Source of the DNA: Malonomonas rubra DSM 5091
Lineage (GTDB): Bacteria > Desulfobacterota > Desulfuromonadia > Desulfuromonadales > Geopsychrobacteraceae
Assembly (NCBI RefSeq): GCF_900142125.1
Contig: NZ_FQZT01000003.1
Span: forward strand, 1 to 64,000
DNA: 64,000 nt
Direction: 5' to 3'
Shown here: piece by piece, positions 42,222 through 50,923 of the stretch
Numbering within the stretch: the first letter of the stretch is position 1
How the letters are laid out: each line of letters begins with the position of its first letter
Program-made: the position numbers and the translations under genes
The notes under the pieces: model-generated
Told to the model about the DNA's origin: nothing
Seen by the model: the letters and a program-made list of their open reading frames with translations, nothing else
Database searches by the model: none

Positions 42222-43925
42222 ATGCGGAAATCGAAGCTGATCATACTCGCCTGGCTGCTGCTTCTGGTGCCGACCCTGCTGCTCGGGGTCGGTGCCCTGC
42301 GTCTGCTGCAAAGTGAAGAAGCTCGCTTGCAGAGCAGCCAGCAGGCAGCAGCAACAGATCGTGTCACGGCGATTGCAGGGAATATCGATCTGGCGATCGC
42401 CGAAGTGAAAGACGGCCTGCAGGCGACCCTGCAGCAGATGCCGCAGCAGCAACTGGCCAGTCAACTGCATCGTTGGAAGCGGGAAAACCCGCTGGTACGT
42501 AATGTCTTTATCTGGCAGCAGGGGCGCGGCCTGCTGCTGCCGGACCCGGAACGACCGGCCAGCGATGAGGAAGCAGCATTTATCCGGCGATTCCTGCCGC
42601 TGTTCGCTGACCAGTCGAGCTGGCAAGCCCCAGAGCCTGATCAGCAGAAACTGCCTGCGGAGAATAACGTTCTCGCCGAAAGACGCGAGCTGCGTTTGCT
42701 AGCCCAGAGGGCTCCTGCTCCGGCGAAAGTTGCCGAATCCTACAGCAGCGACATAGCCTCCTCGGCGCCAATGATGGCTGAAACTGAAATTGCTGAAGAG
42801 CCAGCTCAAAAGCAGGGTGAGACCCACTGGCGCAGCTGGTACGCAGATGATCAACTGCACCTGCTCGGCTGGTTCACACCAGTCAATGAACAGCAACGTT
42901 ACGGCGTTGAAGTGGAAATGATGGCACTTCTCAGTCGCCTGCTCGGGAATCTGCCAGCGCAAAGCAGCAGCGAAAGCTACGCCCTGCTCAACGGCAACGG
43001 CAAAATCTTCCATCAGGTTGGAAAAAGAGAAGTCAGCGCAAACGACAGGCCAATCGCAGCGGTCAGCATGCAGAACCTGCCACACTGGCAAGTAGCAGCC
43101 TACAGTGGAAAAGCCGCAGGCGGCACCGGTGCGAGCATCATGCTGATCGGCTCACTGCTGATCGGTACCTTCATTATCGCTATCCTGCTGGGTGGTTCAT
43201 TGCTGCTCTGGCAGGCCTGGCGCAACCAGCGGGACGCATCCCGCAAGACATCTTTCGTCTCCAACGTTTCACACGAACTGAAAACCCCGCTGACCACCAT
43301 CCGCATGTACGCCGAACTGCTCGGCGAAGGCAAAATTCACGAAGCGGAAAAACAGCGGCGCTACCTGCAAACAATCATCAAGGAGAGTCAACGGCTGACC
43401 CGGCTGGTCAACAACGTGCTCGATTTCAGTCGGCTGGAGCAGGGGCGCAGAAACTACCAGCAGGAGCCTCTCGAACTGAAGCAACTCCTGCAGGACCTAT
43501 TGGAGAGCCAGCAACCACGTTTGCGCGATGCAGACATACGACTCGATCTGCAACTGCCGGAAACGGCTTGCGCCGTGAAAAGTGATCGCGATGCGCTGGA
43601 GCAGATCATCCTCAACCTGCTTGACAACGCCGTCAAATACGCGGCTGTGGGGGAAAAAATTCAACTACAGCTCAGCTGCAGCGACCAGCAACTGACCCTG
43701 CGCCTGCGTGACTGGGGACCGGGCATCCCTTCTGCCCACAAGCAGCGCATCTTCGATAAATTTCACCGCGTTGACAATTCTCTCACCACGCGTCAGCAGG
43801 GCTCTGGGTTAGGTCTCAGCATCGCCCGGCAACTGGCACAGGGGCTGGGGGGGGAATTGAATTACCTGCCGATGCAAGACGGCAGCTGCTTCGAACTGCT
43901 GCTGCCCCGTGAGGGAGCCAAATAA
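42222..43925 (+). CDS. Membrane sensor histidine kinase
   Basis: The protein has 567 residues from ATG 42222, after AAAGGG; a TTG at 42207 inside the VWA gene is the alternative. TM1 is at about 5-25, a large periplasmic region of about 270 residues of no known domain follows, and TM2 is ASIMLIGSLLIGTFIIAILLG near 305-325. The cytoplasmic part has SHELKTPLTTIRMYAEL with His351, an N-box LNLLDNAVKYA, and RDWGPGIP and GSGLGLSIARQLA. It should sense a periplasmic signal, possibly via the VWA protein (inference), and phosphorylate the regulator encoded next. Confidence 0.94.
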   Translation: MRKSKLIILAWLLLLVPTLLLGVGALRLLQSEEARLQSSQQAAATDRVTAIAGNIDLAIAEVKDGLQATLQQMPQQQLASQLHRWKRENPLVRNVFIWQQGRGLLLPDPERPASDEEAAFIRRFLPLFADQSSWQAPEPDQQKLPAENNVLAERRELRLLAQRAPAPAKVAESYSSDIASSAPMMAETEIAEEPAQKQGETHWRSWYADDQLHLLGWFTPVNEQQRYGVEVEMMALLSRLLGNLPAQSSSESYALLNGNGKIFHQVGKREVSANDRPIAAVSMQNLPHWQVAAYSGKAAGGTGASIMLIGSLLIGTFIIAILLGGSLLLWQAWRNQRDASRKTSFVSNVSHELKTPLTTIRMYAELLGEGKIHEAEKQRRYLQTIIKESQRLTRLVNNVLDFSRLEQGRRNYQQEPLELKQLLQDLLESQQPRLRDADIRLDLQLPETACAVKSDRDALEQIILNLLDNAVKYAAVGEKIQLQLSCSDQQLTLRLRDWGPGIPSAHKQRIFDKFHRVDNSLTTRQQGSGLGLSIARQLAQGLGGELNYLPMQDGSCFELLLPREGAK

Positions 43926-44638
43926 TGGCTGAAATCAGCATTCTGCTGGCTGAAGATGACACCGACCTGCGTTTGGGCCTGATCGACTTGCTCGAACTGG
44001 AAGGCTACCGCGTGCTGCCCTGCGTCGATGGTACTGAGGCTCTCGCCTGCTACCAACGGGAGAAGCCAACTTTGCTTTTGCTCGACGTGATGATGCCGGG
44101 GAAAAGCGGCTACGATCTTTGCCGCGAAATCCGTAAAAGGGACAGCCAGACGCCCATCATCCTGATTACCGCCAAAGGGGAAGAGATCGATAAAGTCGTC
44201 GGCCTGGAGCTGGGCGCTGACGATTACATCACCAAGCCTTTCGGCTTGCATGAACTGCGCGCCCGGATTGCCGCCATGTTACGCCGTGTCAGGCCAGCAC
44301 AAAGAGAAGAATCGGCTGAGCTGTCGGACGAAATTGAACTGGCAGGCATTCGGATCGATCGAAAAAACTATTGCCTGCACAAAGGACGTGGGACGGTCGC
44401 ACTGACCCCGCGCGAGATGAACCTGCTCGATGCCTTTCTGCAACACCCCAACCAGGTACTCAGCCGCAACGACCTGCTCAACGCCGCCTGGGGCGTTGAC
44501 TACTTCGGCACCACCCGCACCCTCGATCAACATATCGCGCAGCTACGCAAAAAGATCGAAAGCGATCCGGCCTGTCCGAAAATCATCCAGACGGTACATG
44601 GGGTAGGCTATCGGTTGGGGAAAATCGAAACGGAATAA
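43925..44638 (+). CDS. OmpR/PhoB-family response regulator
   Basis: The 237-residue protein has a receiver with the acidic residues at 10-12, Asp54 in LLLLDVMMPGK and Lys in YITKPFGLHE. The winged-helix output has ALTPREMNLLDAFLQHPNQVLSRNDLLNAAWG and TRTLDQHIAQLRKKIE. Its ATG overlaps the kinase stop by one base, so the two are translationally coupled and form a cognate pair. It probably controls its own operon or cell-envelope genes (inference). Confidence 0.95.
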   Translation: MAEISILLAEDDTDLRLGLIDLLELEGYRVLPCVDGTEALACYQREKPTLLLLDVMMPGKSGYDLCREIRKRDSQTPIILITAKGEEIDKVVGLELGADDYITKPFGLHELRARIAAMLRRVRPAQREESAELSDEIELAGIRIDRKNYCLHKGRGTVALTPREMNLLDAFLQHPNQVLSRNDLLNAAWGVDYFGTTRTLDQHIAQLRKKIESDPACPKIIQTVHGVGYRLGKIETE

Positions 44639-44643
44639 AGGGA

Positions 44644-45876
44644 TCATTCCCGGAAAAAAATCTGTACCACTTCCTTGAATTCGGCATCAACCTGACGAAT
44701 GGTCGGCGCGATCATGTCTTCTTTCAGCCCGGTCGCTTCCCAGGCTTCCATCTGCAACGGCGGGATCTCGTTGACCAGGTTGACCTCATGCCCACAGGAG
44801 TGAGCGAGGACATCGGCGACATGCATCAGAGACGCCTCAATGGCATAGTCATTGTTGCGCGGGGCGTGATGGCCACCGATCATCCGGGTCAACGGCAACG
44901 GCAAGCGCCAACGCATTGCCAGCAATTTGCCGACAGCGCCGTGATCGGTCTGCATCACTTCCAGTTCAGCGCGGTACATCGGCAGGTGCTCTTTGCGCGC
45001 CTTGGCGACGGCACGTTTATAGTGATGTGACGCCCGGCCGAGCAACGTCAGACGACCGATATCGTGCAGCAAGCCGCCGGTGAAAAAGGCTTCTTCCCCC
45101 TGCAGGCCGAGATGCTTCGCCAAAATCCGCGCAAACAGCCCGCAGCGGATCGAATGCCGCCAGAAGGCATCCATGTCGAGCATATCGCTCGGAATATCTT
45201 TGAACTTATTGACTACCGAAACCCCCAGTGCCAGCGAGGTCAGCTCGTTGGTTCCGAGCAGGGAAACAGCGCGGGTGACCGAGTCGATTTTGCCGGAGAA
45301 GCCGAAGACCGGGCTGTTAACCAGCGTCAGCAAACGCACAGACAGGCTGGCATCCTTGCTGATGACCTTCGCCAGCATGTGGGACGAGGAATCGGGATGG
45401 TTGAGCACTTCAACAATATGGTTATAGACACCGGGCAGAGAATTCAGCTCGACATCCCCGGCCAGCAGTTTTGGCACGCTGAGCGGCTGCAATTTCTCCT
45501 CGAAGTCGACATCGATCTCGCTGGTCACGCTGTCGGGTTCCCAGCCGTGAGCCAAACTCTGGGCAAACCGATGCGCGACATGGCGGTAGATGGTCGCCAC
45601 GGGTTCTTTTTCTACATCGTTGAGGATGAAACGGCGAAAGAGATAGGTTTCCGCCTGTTCCATGAACTGGGCGATCGCTTCCTGCTTGCGGCGATACTCT
45701 TCCCCCAGGCTGTCATCGTCGATTTCGACTTCGATCACACCCCAGGTTTTGAACATCCGCAGATGCTCATCTTGCAGAGCGACCCCTTCAGCCAGGACCA
45801 ATCGGTTTTTGGAGGTAAAAAGATCTTCGCCGAGGATCATTCCCGGTGTCAGATCGTCGATATAAACCAGCGCCAA
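44644..45876 (-). CDS. HDOD-domain signalling protein
   Basis: The 410-residue protein has an N-terminal segment found in HD-type signalling proteins (LVYIDDLTPGMILGEDLF, about 1-65), a linker and an HDOD domain from about 140, with KLLAGDVELNSLPGVYNHIVEVLNHP, TRAVSLLGTNELTSLALG, GGLLHDIGRLTLL and HHAPRNNDYAI. HDOD proteins lack proven phosphodiesterase activity and act in stress or motility control. The start is TTG 45876, preceded by AAGGG; no ATG or GTG fits better. It converges with the regulator operon. Confidence 0.88.
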   Translation of the reverse strand: MALVYIDDLTPGMILGEDLFTSKNRLVLAEGVALQDEHLRMFKTWGVIEVEIDDDSLGEEYRRKQEAIAQFMEQAETYLFRRFILNDVEKEPVATIYRHVAHRFAQSLAHGWEPDSVTSEIDVDFEEKLQPLSVPKLLAGDVELNSLPGVYNHIVEVLNHPDSSSHMLAKVISKDASLSVRLLTLVNSPVFGFSGKIDSVTRAVSLLGTNELTSLALGVSVVNKFKDIPSDMLDMDAFWRHSIRCGLFARILAKHLGLQGEEAFFTGGLLHDIGRLTLLGRASHHYKRAVAKARKEHLPMYRAELEVMQTDHGAVGKLLAMRWRLPLPLTRMIGGHHAPRNNDYAIEASLMHVADVLAHSCGHEVNLVNEIPPLQMEAWEATGLKEDMIAPTIRQVDAEFKEVVQIFFRE

Positions 45877-46048
45877 TGTCTTCTGCCCTTGTTACACGTC
45901 AGTAAATACTGTGAAAATTAACTGAGACGGCCATCGAAATCAACAGCTTATTAGAATAGCATAATTATACATAAAAGGAACTTTTATCTGCAACAATCGC
46001 AAACTCTTTGTATTTCTGACAAAAATCGAATTTCCATGCTAGGATCTG

Positions 46049-47815
46049 ATGGTATCAACAGCAGCCGGAGCCAGCGTGAAACTGAACTGGAAATTCAGCC
46101 AAAACCGGGAAAACCTGATCGCTCTGCTGGTGGTCGCCGTGCTGATCGGCATGACCACCGGTGCGCTGGCTGTCGCCTTCCGTTACCTGCTGCTCTACGC
46201 CACCGACCTGTTCTGGCCCGATCCACGCCACCTGCTCGACGTTGGACAAGCTTACCCCTGGTACCTGATTCTGCTGATTCCGGTCTGCGGCGGCCTTCTC
46301 GTCGGTCCGCTGATCAACCGGCTATCACCTGAAACCCGTGGCGCCGGCGTGCCGGAAGTGATCGAAGCTGTGGTTAACCGTGAAGGCACCATCCGTCACC
46401 GCACTGCCCTGTTCAAGACCCTGTTCACCACCCTCTCGATCAGCTGCGGTGCTTCGGTCGGGCGCGAAGGTCCGGTCGTTCATATCGGCTCTTCGGTCGG
46501 CTCTTCCATTGCTCAATTGATCAAATTGCCAGCCGAGTGGAAGCGGGTTTTTCTCGCTTGCGGTGCAGCTGCCGGCATCGCGGCCACCTTCAATGCACCG
46601 ATGGCAGGGATGCTGTTTGCCGCAGAAATCATCCTGGTCGATTTTCAGGTCAGCTACCTGAGCCATATCGCCATTTCGGCCGTCACGGCAACCGTAGTCT
46701 CGCACCATTTTCTCGGCAGTCTGCCAACATTTGAGGTCCCTGCTTACGAGCTGATCAGTTACGCCGAGCTGCCGCTTTACGGGCTTCTCGGCTTCCTTGC
46801 AGGGCTGCTGTCGATCCTCTTTGTCCGCTCGGTGTCAACGGTCGAAGACCTGTTCGGCAAAGCTAAGATTCCCTTTATCTGGCGGCCAGCCATCTCCGGC
46901 GTGCTGATTGGCGCCATGGCCATCGGTTGGCCCCACGTGCTCGGCGTCGGATACGAATCGATCAACCTTGCCCTCACAGCAAAAATGACAATCGGCCTGA
47001 TGGCGATTGTCCTGCTGCTGAAACTGGTTGCCACGGCCTGTTCGGTCGGAGCCGGTTTTTCCGGCGGCATCTTCGCCCCCTCGCTGGTGCTCGGTTCGCT
47101 ACTCGGTGGCCTGTTCGGCAGCATTCTGGAGATTATTTTTCCCGGCAGTGTCGCCACCAGCGCCGATTACAGTCTGATCGGCATGGGTGCAGTGGTCGCC
47201 GGAACAACGCTGGCACCGATCACGGCGATTTTTACCATCTTTGAACTGACCTACAATTTCGACATCATTCTGCCGCTGATGACCTGCTGCATCACCAGCC
47301 TGGTCACGGTGCAGAAATTTTATGGCTACTCGATCTACGAAACCAAGCTGCTGCGCAAGGGCATCCGCATGGTGCGCGGGCACGACGTCAACCTGCTGCG
47401 TTCGATGCAGGTCGGCGACTTCATGACCTGCGAGTTCGAAACCGTCCGCCAGGACATGCGCCTGGGCGCGGTACTGGAAATTGCTGAAAACAGTCCCTAC
47501 CCTCACTTCCCGGTGCTCGACAACAGGGAAAAACTCGTCGGTATGCTGTCGATGAGCGACCTGAAAAGTTTTCTCGGTGAGATCGGTGAATTGAGCGAAC
47601 TGGTGATCGCCTCGGAGATCATGACCAGCCGGGTCGTGATCGTCAGGCAGGAGGATAATTTCGAGACTGCTTTCGAAATCTTCGAGGGCAAACAGATATC
47701 GACCCTACCGGTGGTTGCCGATGATGGCAGCTTGCTCGGCATCCTGAAAAAAAACGACCTGCTGCTGGCCTATAACCAGAAAATTCTCAAGTTGAACGTG
47801 GTCCAGCGCAATTAA
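46049..47815 (+). CDS. ClC-type chloride channel/antiporter with CBS pair
   Basis: The 588-residue protein has about 18 membrane helix segments from 22 to 430 with TRGAGVPEVIEA in place of the usual GSGIP, GREGP with the gating Glu140, and GFSGGIFAPSLVLG. Two CBS domains occupy the C-terminal 150 residues (VGDFMTCEFETVRQD, and ASEIMTSRVVIVRQED with FEGKQISTLPVVADDG). ClC proteins move chloride, often exchanging it for protons. CBS domains suggest adenine nucleotide control. GTG 46076 is a possible alternative start. Ion selectivity cannot be read from this. Confidence 0.93.
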   Translation: MVSTAAGASVKLNWKFSQNRENLIALLVVAVLIGMTTGALAVAFRYLLLYATDLFWPDPRHLLDVGQAYPWYLILLIPVCGGLLVGPLINRLSPETRGAGVPEVIEAVVNREGTIRHRTALFKTLFTTLSISCGASVGREGPVVHIGSSVGSSIAQLIKLPAEWKRVFLACGAAAGIAATFNAPMAGMLFAAEIILVDFQVSYLSHIAISAVTATVVSHHFLGSLPTFEVPAYELISYAELPLYGLLGFLAGLLSILFVRSVSTVEDLFGKAKIPFIWRPAISGVLIGAMAIGWPHVLGVGYESINLALTAKMTIGLMAIVLLLKLVATACSVGAGFSGGIFAPSLVLGSLLGGLFGSILEIIFPGSVATSADYSLIGMGAVVAGTTLAPITAIFTIFELTYNFDIILPLMTCCITSLVTVQKFYGYSIYETKLLRKGIRMVRGHDVNLLRSMQVGDFMTCEFETVRQDMRLGAVLEIAENSPYPHFPVLDNREKLVGMLSMSDLKSFLGEIGELSELVIASEIMTSRVVIVRQEDNFETAFEIFEGKQISTLPVVADDGSLLGILKKNDLLLAYNQKILKLNVVQRN

Positions 47816-47852
47816 ACAGGTGGGAACAGGCAGGCGACGATATCACTTTCAC

Positions 47853-49847
47853 TCAGCATTCGGTACTGCGAGTCTGATTACGCCCCTTCTCTTTCGCCAA
47901 GTACAGACAGCGATCAGAACAGTCGACAATAATCTGCGGATCGTCAGTCAATTTCGGCTGCAGACTGCAGACACCGATACTCAGAGTCACCACCGACTCA
48001 ACGGCAGAGCCCTTGTGCTCAAGCTGCTGTTGCAGCAAATTGTTGCGAATCCGCTCGGCGATATGACTGGCATCGGCCTGGCCAGTGTCGGAGAGGAGAG
48101 CAACAAACTCTTCCCCACCGTAACGGGCGACAAAGTCCTCCGGCCGCATGCAGGAGTTCTGGATAACCTCCGCCACGGCACGCAAGCATTCGTCCCCCTT
48201 TTGGTGTCCATAAGTATCGTTATAGGCCTTGAAGTGATCGATATCCATCAGCAACAGCGATAAAGGTTTCTGGTGGCGGCAGGCCGATTTCCAGTAGTTC
48301 TGCAACACCTGGTCAAACAGCCGCCGATTGGCAATCTGCGTCAGACCATCGATGTGAGCGATGCGGGCAAGATGGCGGTTCGCTTTTTTCAGCCGCTTCT
48401 GCGTTTCCGCCAGTTCTCGCTCCTGCTGCTGGCGCGCGCTGATATCCTGGAACAGGGTAATGGTGCCGGCAATCTTCCCCTGCTTTTCGATCGGCGTAGA
48501 GGTCAATTCGACTGGCAACCTGACGCCATCACTGCGGCGGAAAAAATTCTCCTGCTGCTCGTAGGCCCTATTGTTGAGAATCGCCTCGAGAACGGGGCAA
48601 ACGTCTTCCTCGTGGGTATCGTTCGGAACATGGAAGAGTGCGTGTGCGTCCCGGCCGAGGCATTCTTTTTCTTTCAGGCCAAGCAGCTTTTCCGCCTCGT
48701 GATTGAGGAAGGTAATCTTGCCGGTCAGATCAGTCGCATAAAGCCCCTGCCCCATATGATCGGTCAAGGTCTGCAAAAACTTCTGCGTACTTAACTGGGC
48801 GGCCCGTGACATGCTCAAGCGAAATTGCAAAAAAGTGAGCAATGCTGCAAAAACAACAGCGATGATCAACTGCATCCGAACATTACCCTGCAGAGCAACC
48901 AAATAGTCTTCCGGATGCATATTGATAATGTAGGCCGCGTGCTTGTCGTCTACATTTTTGACCGAATGGAACAGTACGGAATACGTTTTCCCCTTGAAAC
49001 AGCTGGCAACAATAAAATCCTGCTCTGCCCTGAGCCCTTCAGCAACGGCCGGATCTGCCCGTAAATGGTCCAGCAGTTCGCGCATCTCGGTTGTCATCAT
49101 CACCGAGCCGCCAAGCATATCGTATACCTTTGCCAGGCTGTTTTCGCACAGGTAGGCGTCACTTAACTGCGAGGGGTGATAATTTTCCCGCTGGCCGCTC
49201 GACAACTTATACCAGAGGTCATCTTTGAGCAAAATAAAGTGATACTGGTTGTTGCCACCATCGACATGCTTGATCAGCTCTGTATAAATTTCCTGAAACG
49301 AGTTACTGATCTCCACCGACCCGATCACCTCACCCCGATACTGAAGCGGATAGACATGGCGGAAGCCATGCACAATTCGGCCACTTTCATAACCGTGCAC
49401 TTCCCGTCGTTCAGTATTGGCGATCCGCACCGAGGGGCGAAAAGGAGTCAGGTCATCATCCGCCTTGTGTGGTGCGTGAAACCTGAGCATGGAACGACCA
49501 TCCGGAAAATGGAAGTGCAACTGCCGAACCGAGTACTGGCGGATGCGATTGTACATGGGGGATAGTTTGCGAAAGAGCAGCCCACGGTAATGATTTCTCT
49601 CATCTCCCTCGTGGGTGACGATGGCATGCACCAGCTCGATCACATCTTCCTGCAGCAATAACTCTTCGGCAATCGTCTGAGAAACCAGTTGATAGGTGCT
49701 GACAATACTTTCACATGTGCTTTTGAATCTCGCCAGACGCAGGTCAAGGTGCTTGCTGTGCAGGTTCTGGAAACGCAGCCAGACCAAACCGCTGAGCAGG
49801 AGGAGAATCAAGAGAAACAGAAAGATTGCCCGCAGGTAAAGCTTCAT
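47853..49847 (-). CDS. Membrane diguanylate cyclase with double-Cache-like sensor and PAS
   Basis: The 664-residue protein has TM1 at about 6-26, a periplasmic region (to about 320) with HFPDGRSMLRFHAPHKADDDLTPFRPSV and HGFRHVYPLQYRGEVIGS that looks like a Cache sensor, TM2 near 327-345, a PAS domain (about 365-485) with DVCPVL, a short coil and a GGDEF domain with DIDHFKAYNDTYGHQKGD and ARYGGEEFVAL. It should make c-di-GMP in response to a periplasmic ligand. Its start overlaps the stop of the PhnD-like binding protein by 4 bp, so the two are coupled. Confidence 0.94.
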   Translation of the reverse strand: MKLYLRAIFLFLLILLLLSGLVWLRFQNLHSKHLDLRLARFKSTCESIVSTYQLVSQTIAEELLLQEDVIELVHAIVTHEGDERNHYRGLLFRKLSPMYNRIRQYSVRQLHFHFPDGRSMLRFHAPHKADDDLTPFRPSVRIANTERREVHGYESGRIVHGFRHVYPLQYRGEVIGSVEISNSFQEIYTELIKHVDGGNNQYHFILLKDDLWYKLSSGQRENYHPSQLSDAYLCENSLAKVYDMLGGSVMMTTEMRELLDHLRADPAVAEGLRAEQDFIVASCFKGKTYSVLFHSVKNVDDKHAAYIINMHPEDYLVALQGNVRMQLIIAVVFAALLTFLQFRLSMSRAAQLSTQKFLQTLTDHMGQGLYATDLTGKITFLNHEAEKLLGLKEKECLGRDAHALFHVPNDTHEEDVCPVLEAILNNRAYEQQENFFRRSDGVRLPVELTSTPIEKQGKIAGTITLFQDISARQQQERELAETQKRLKKANRHLARIAHIDGLTQIANRRLFDQVLQNYWKSACRHQKPLSLLLMDIDHFKAYNDTYGHQKGDECLRAVAEVIQNSCMRPEDFVARYGGEEFVALLSDTGQADASHIAERIRNNLLQQQLEHKGSAVESVVTLSIGVCSLQPKLTDDPQIIVDCSDRCLYLAKEKGRNQTRSTEC

Positions 49848-50722
49848 TCGTTCACTCCGGGAACCTTGATCTGCAACAGCAGCTTGTTGATCTCAGCGTA
49901 ATCATCCGGGTGGACCGGGATGGCACCGTAGCGAAACTCGACACCCCACTCGGCCGTCAGCTCGCGGTCTTTCAGATCGGTTCTTGGCCTGAGAGCCAAC
50001 AAGGCTGTGCGCAAAACCTTTATTTGCTCTGCAGACAAAGTCCTCTTATTGGCAACCAGAAGATGCCCCGGTAGCAGAATCGAATCTTCACGGAAATGAA
50101 GCCCCAGATGCCTGTACTGTTTTGCCACCGGCGTCTTGACTCCGGCAAGCGATGCCTTGCCACGGATCACATCGAGTGCAGCTTCGGAGTGATTACCCGC
50201 GTAATAATAAGGTAACTCCTCCAGGTTTTTCCCGAACGACCTTAACTGATGAGCGGTTAACAGATAACCACAGGTAGAATAAGGCTGTGTCAAAACAATC
50301 GGCGTCTCAGAGCTGATTTGCGTCACATCGAGTTTGGGTCCAAAACTTGCCAATGCACAGGTATAGGTCGAATCCCCCTCGGCATTGACAAAGCGGGCAA
50401 GCGGAACGATATCGGGATCTTGCTGTTGCGCCAGGACATATGGCAGAGGGCCCAGATAAGCTAGGTCGACACTGTCATTCCACAGTCCTTCGATTAACGT
50501 TCGATAGTTGCGGTGGTGGAGTAACTTAACCTCGGTCCTGAGGTTAGCAGCCAGAAAGCGAGAGAAAGGTTGAAACTGCTGCCGGATGGCGTCTTTCGAT
50601 TCCATCGGCTGGGGCGCAAAGCGCACTGCTCCCGCAGCAAACAGAGAACTGGCGCAGAGTAGCACCAACAATTGCAATGCGACAAACAGAGAAATTTGCC
50701 AAATTCTTTTTCCGCCCAACAA
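49844..50722 (-). CDS. PhnD-like periplasmic substrate-binding protein
   Basis: The protein has 292 residues from TTG 50722, placed 6 bases after GGAGGG; no ATG fits, and the longer frame also opens with TTG. The signal peptide is at about 5-30 (cleavage near LFAAGA). The mature protein begins VRFAPQPMESKDAIRQQFQPFSRFLAA and has VDLAYLGPLPYVLA and GKASLAGVKT, typical of phosphate/phosphonate-type (PhnD/SsuA/transferrin) binding proteins. No ABC permease or ATPase is adjacent. The overlap with the diguanylate cyclase suggests it presents a ligand to that sensor (inference). Confidence 0.85.
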   Translation of the reverse strand: MLGGKRIWQISLFVALQLLVLLCASSLFAAGAVRFAPQPMESKDAIRQQFQPFSRFLAANLRTEVKLLHHRNYRTLIEGLWNDSVDLAYLGPLPYVLAQQQDPDIVPLARFVNAEGDSTYTCALASFGPKLDVTQISSETPIVLTQPYSTCGYLLTAHQLRSFGKNLEELPYYYAGNHSEAALDVIRGKASLAGVKTPVAKQYRHLGLHFREDSILLPGHLLVANKRTLSAEQIKVLRTALLALRPRTDLKDRELTAEWGVEFRYGAIPVHPDDYAEINKLLLQIKVPGVNE

Positions 50723-50867
50723 ATCTAGACCCTCCGGAAAAGGCCAAACAAAGATTAACAAAAGATAATCTTATTTTTTAAATGTAACAGCTTTTCCCAG
50801 AAATGCCAAAACTTTATCCACAATTGGCAAATGTCGGCCGAAGAATTCGGCTGAAATCTCAACACAA

Positions 50868-50906
50868 CAAAAAAGCTGCCCCCAAAAATGCAGGACAGCT
50901 TTTTTA
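50868..50906 (-). terminator. Terminator after glycogen phosphorylase
   Basis: AAAAAAGCTGCCC and GGACAGCTTTTTT form a stem around a loop of about 11 bases, giving an A/T-flanked hairpin 18 bp after the glgP stop and just upstream of the PhnD-like unit. Confidence 0.8.
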
Positions 50907-50923
50907 CCTGGTGAATAACAGGA

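Noticed and set aside
45064-45921. A 285-codon open frame on the plus strand
   Set aside because: Antisense to the HDOD gene and runs past its start; low-complexity Gln/His-rich product typical of shadow frames.
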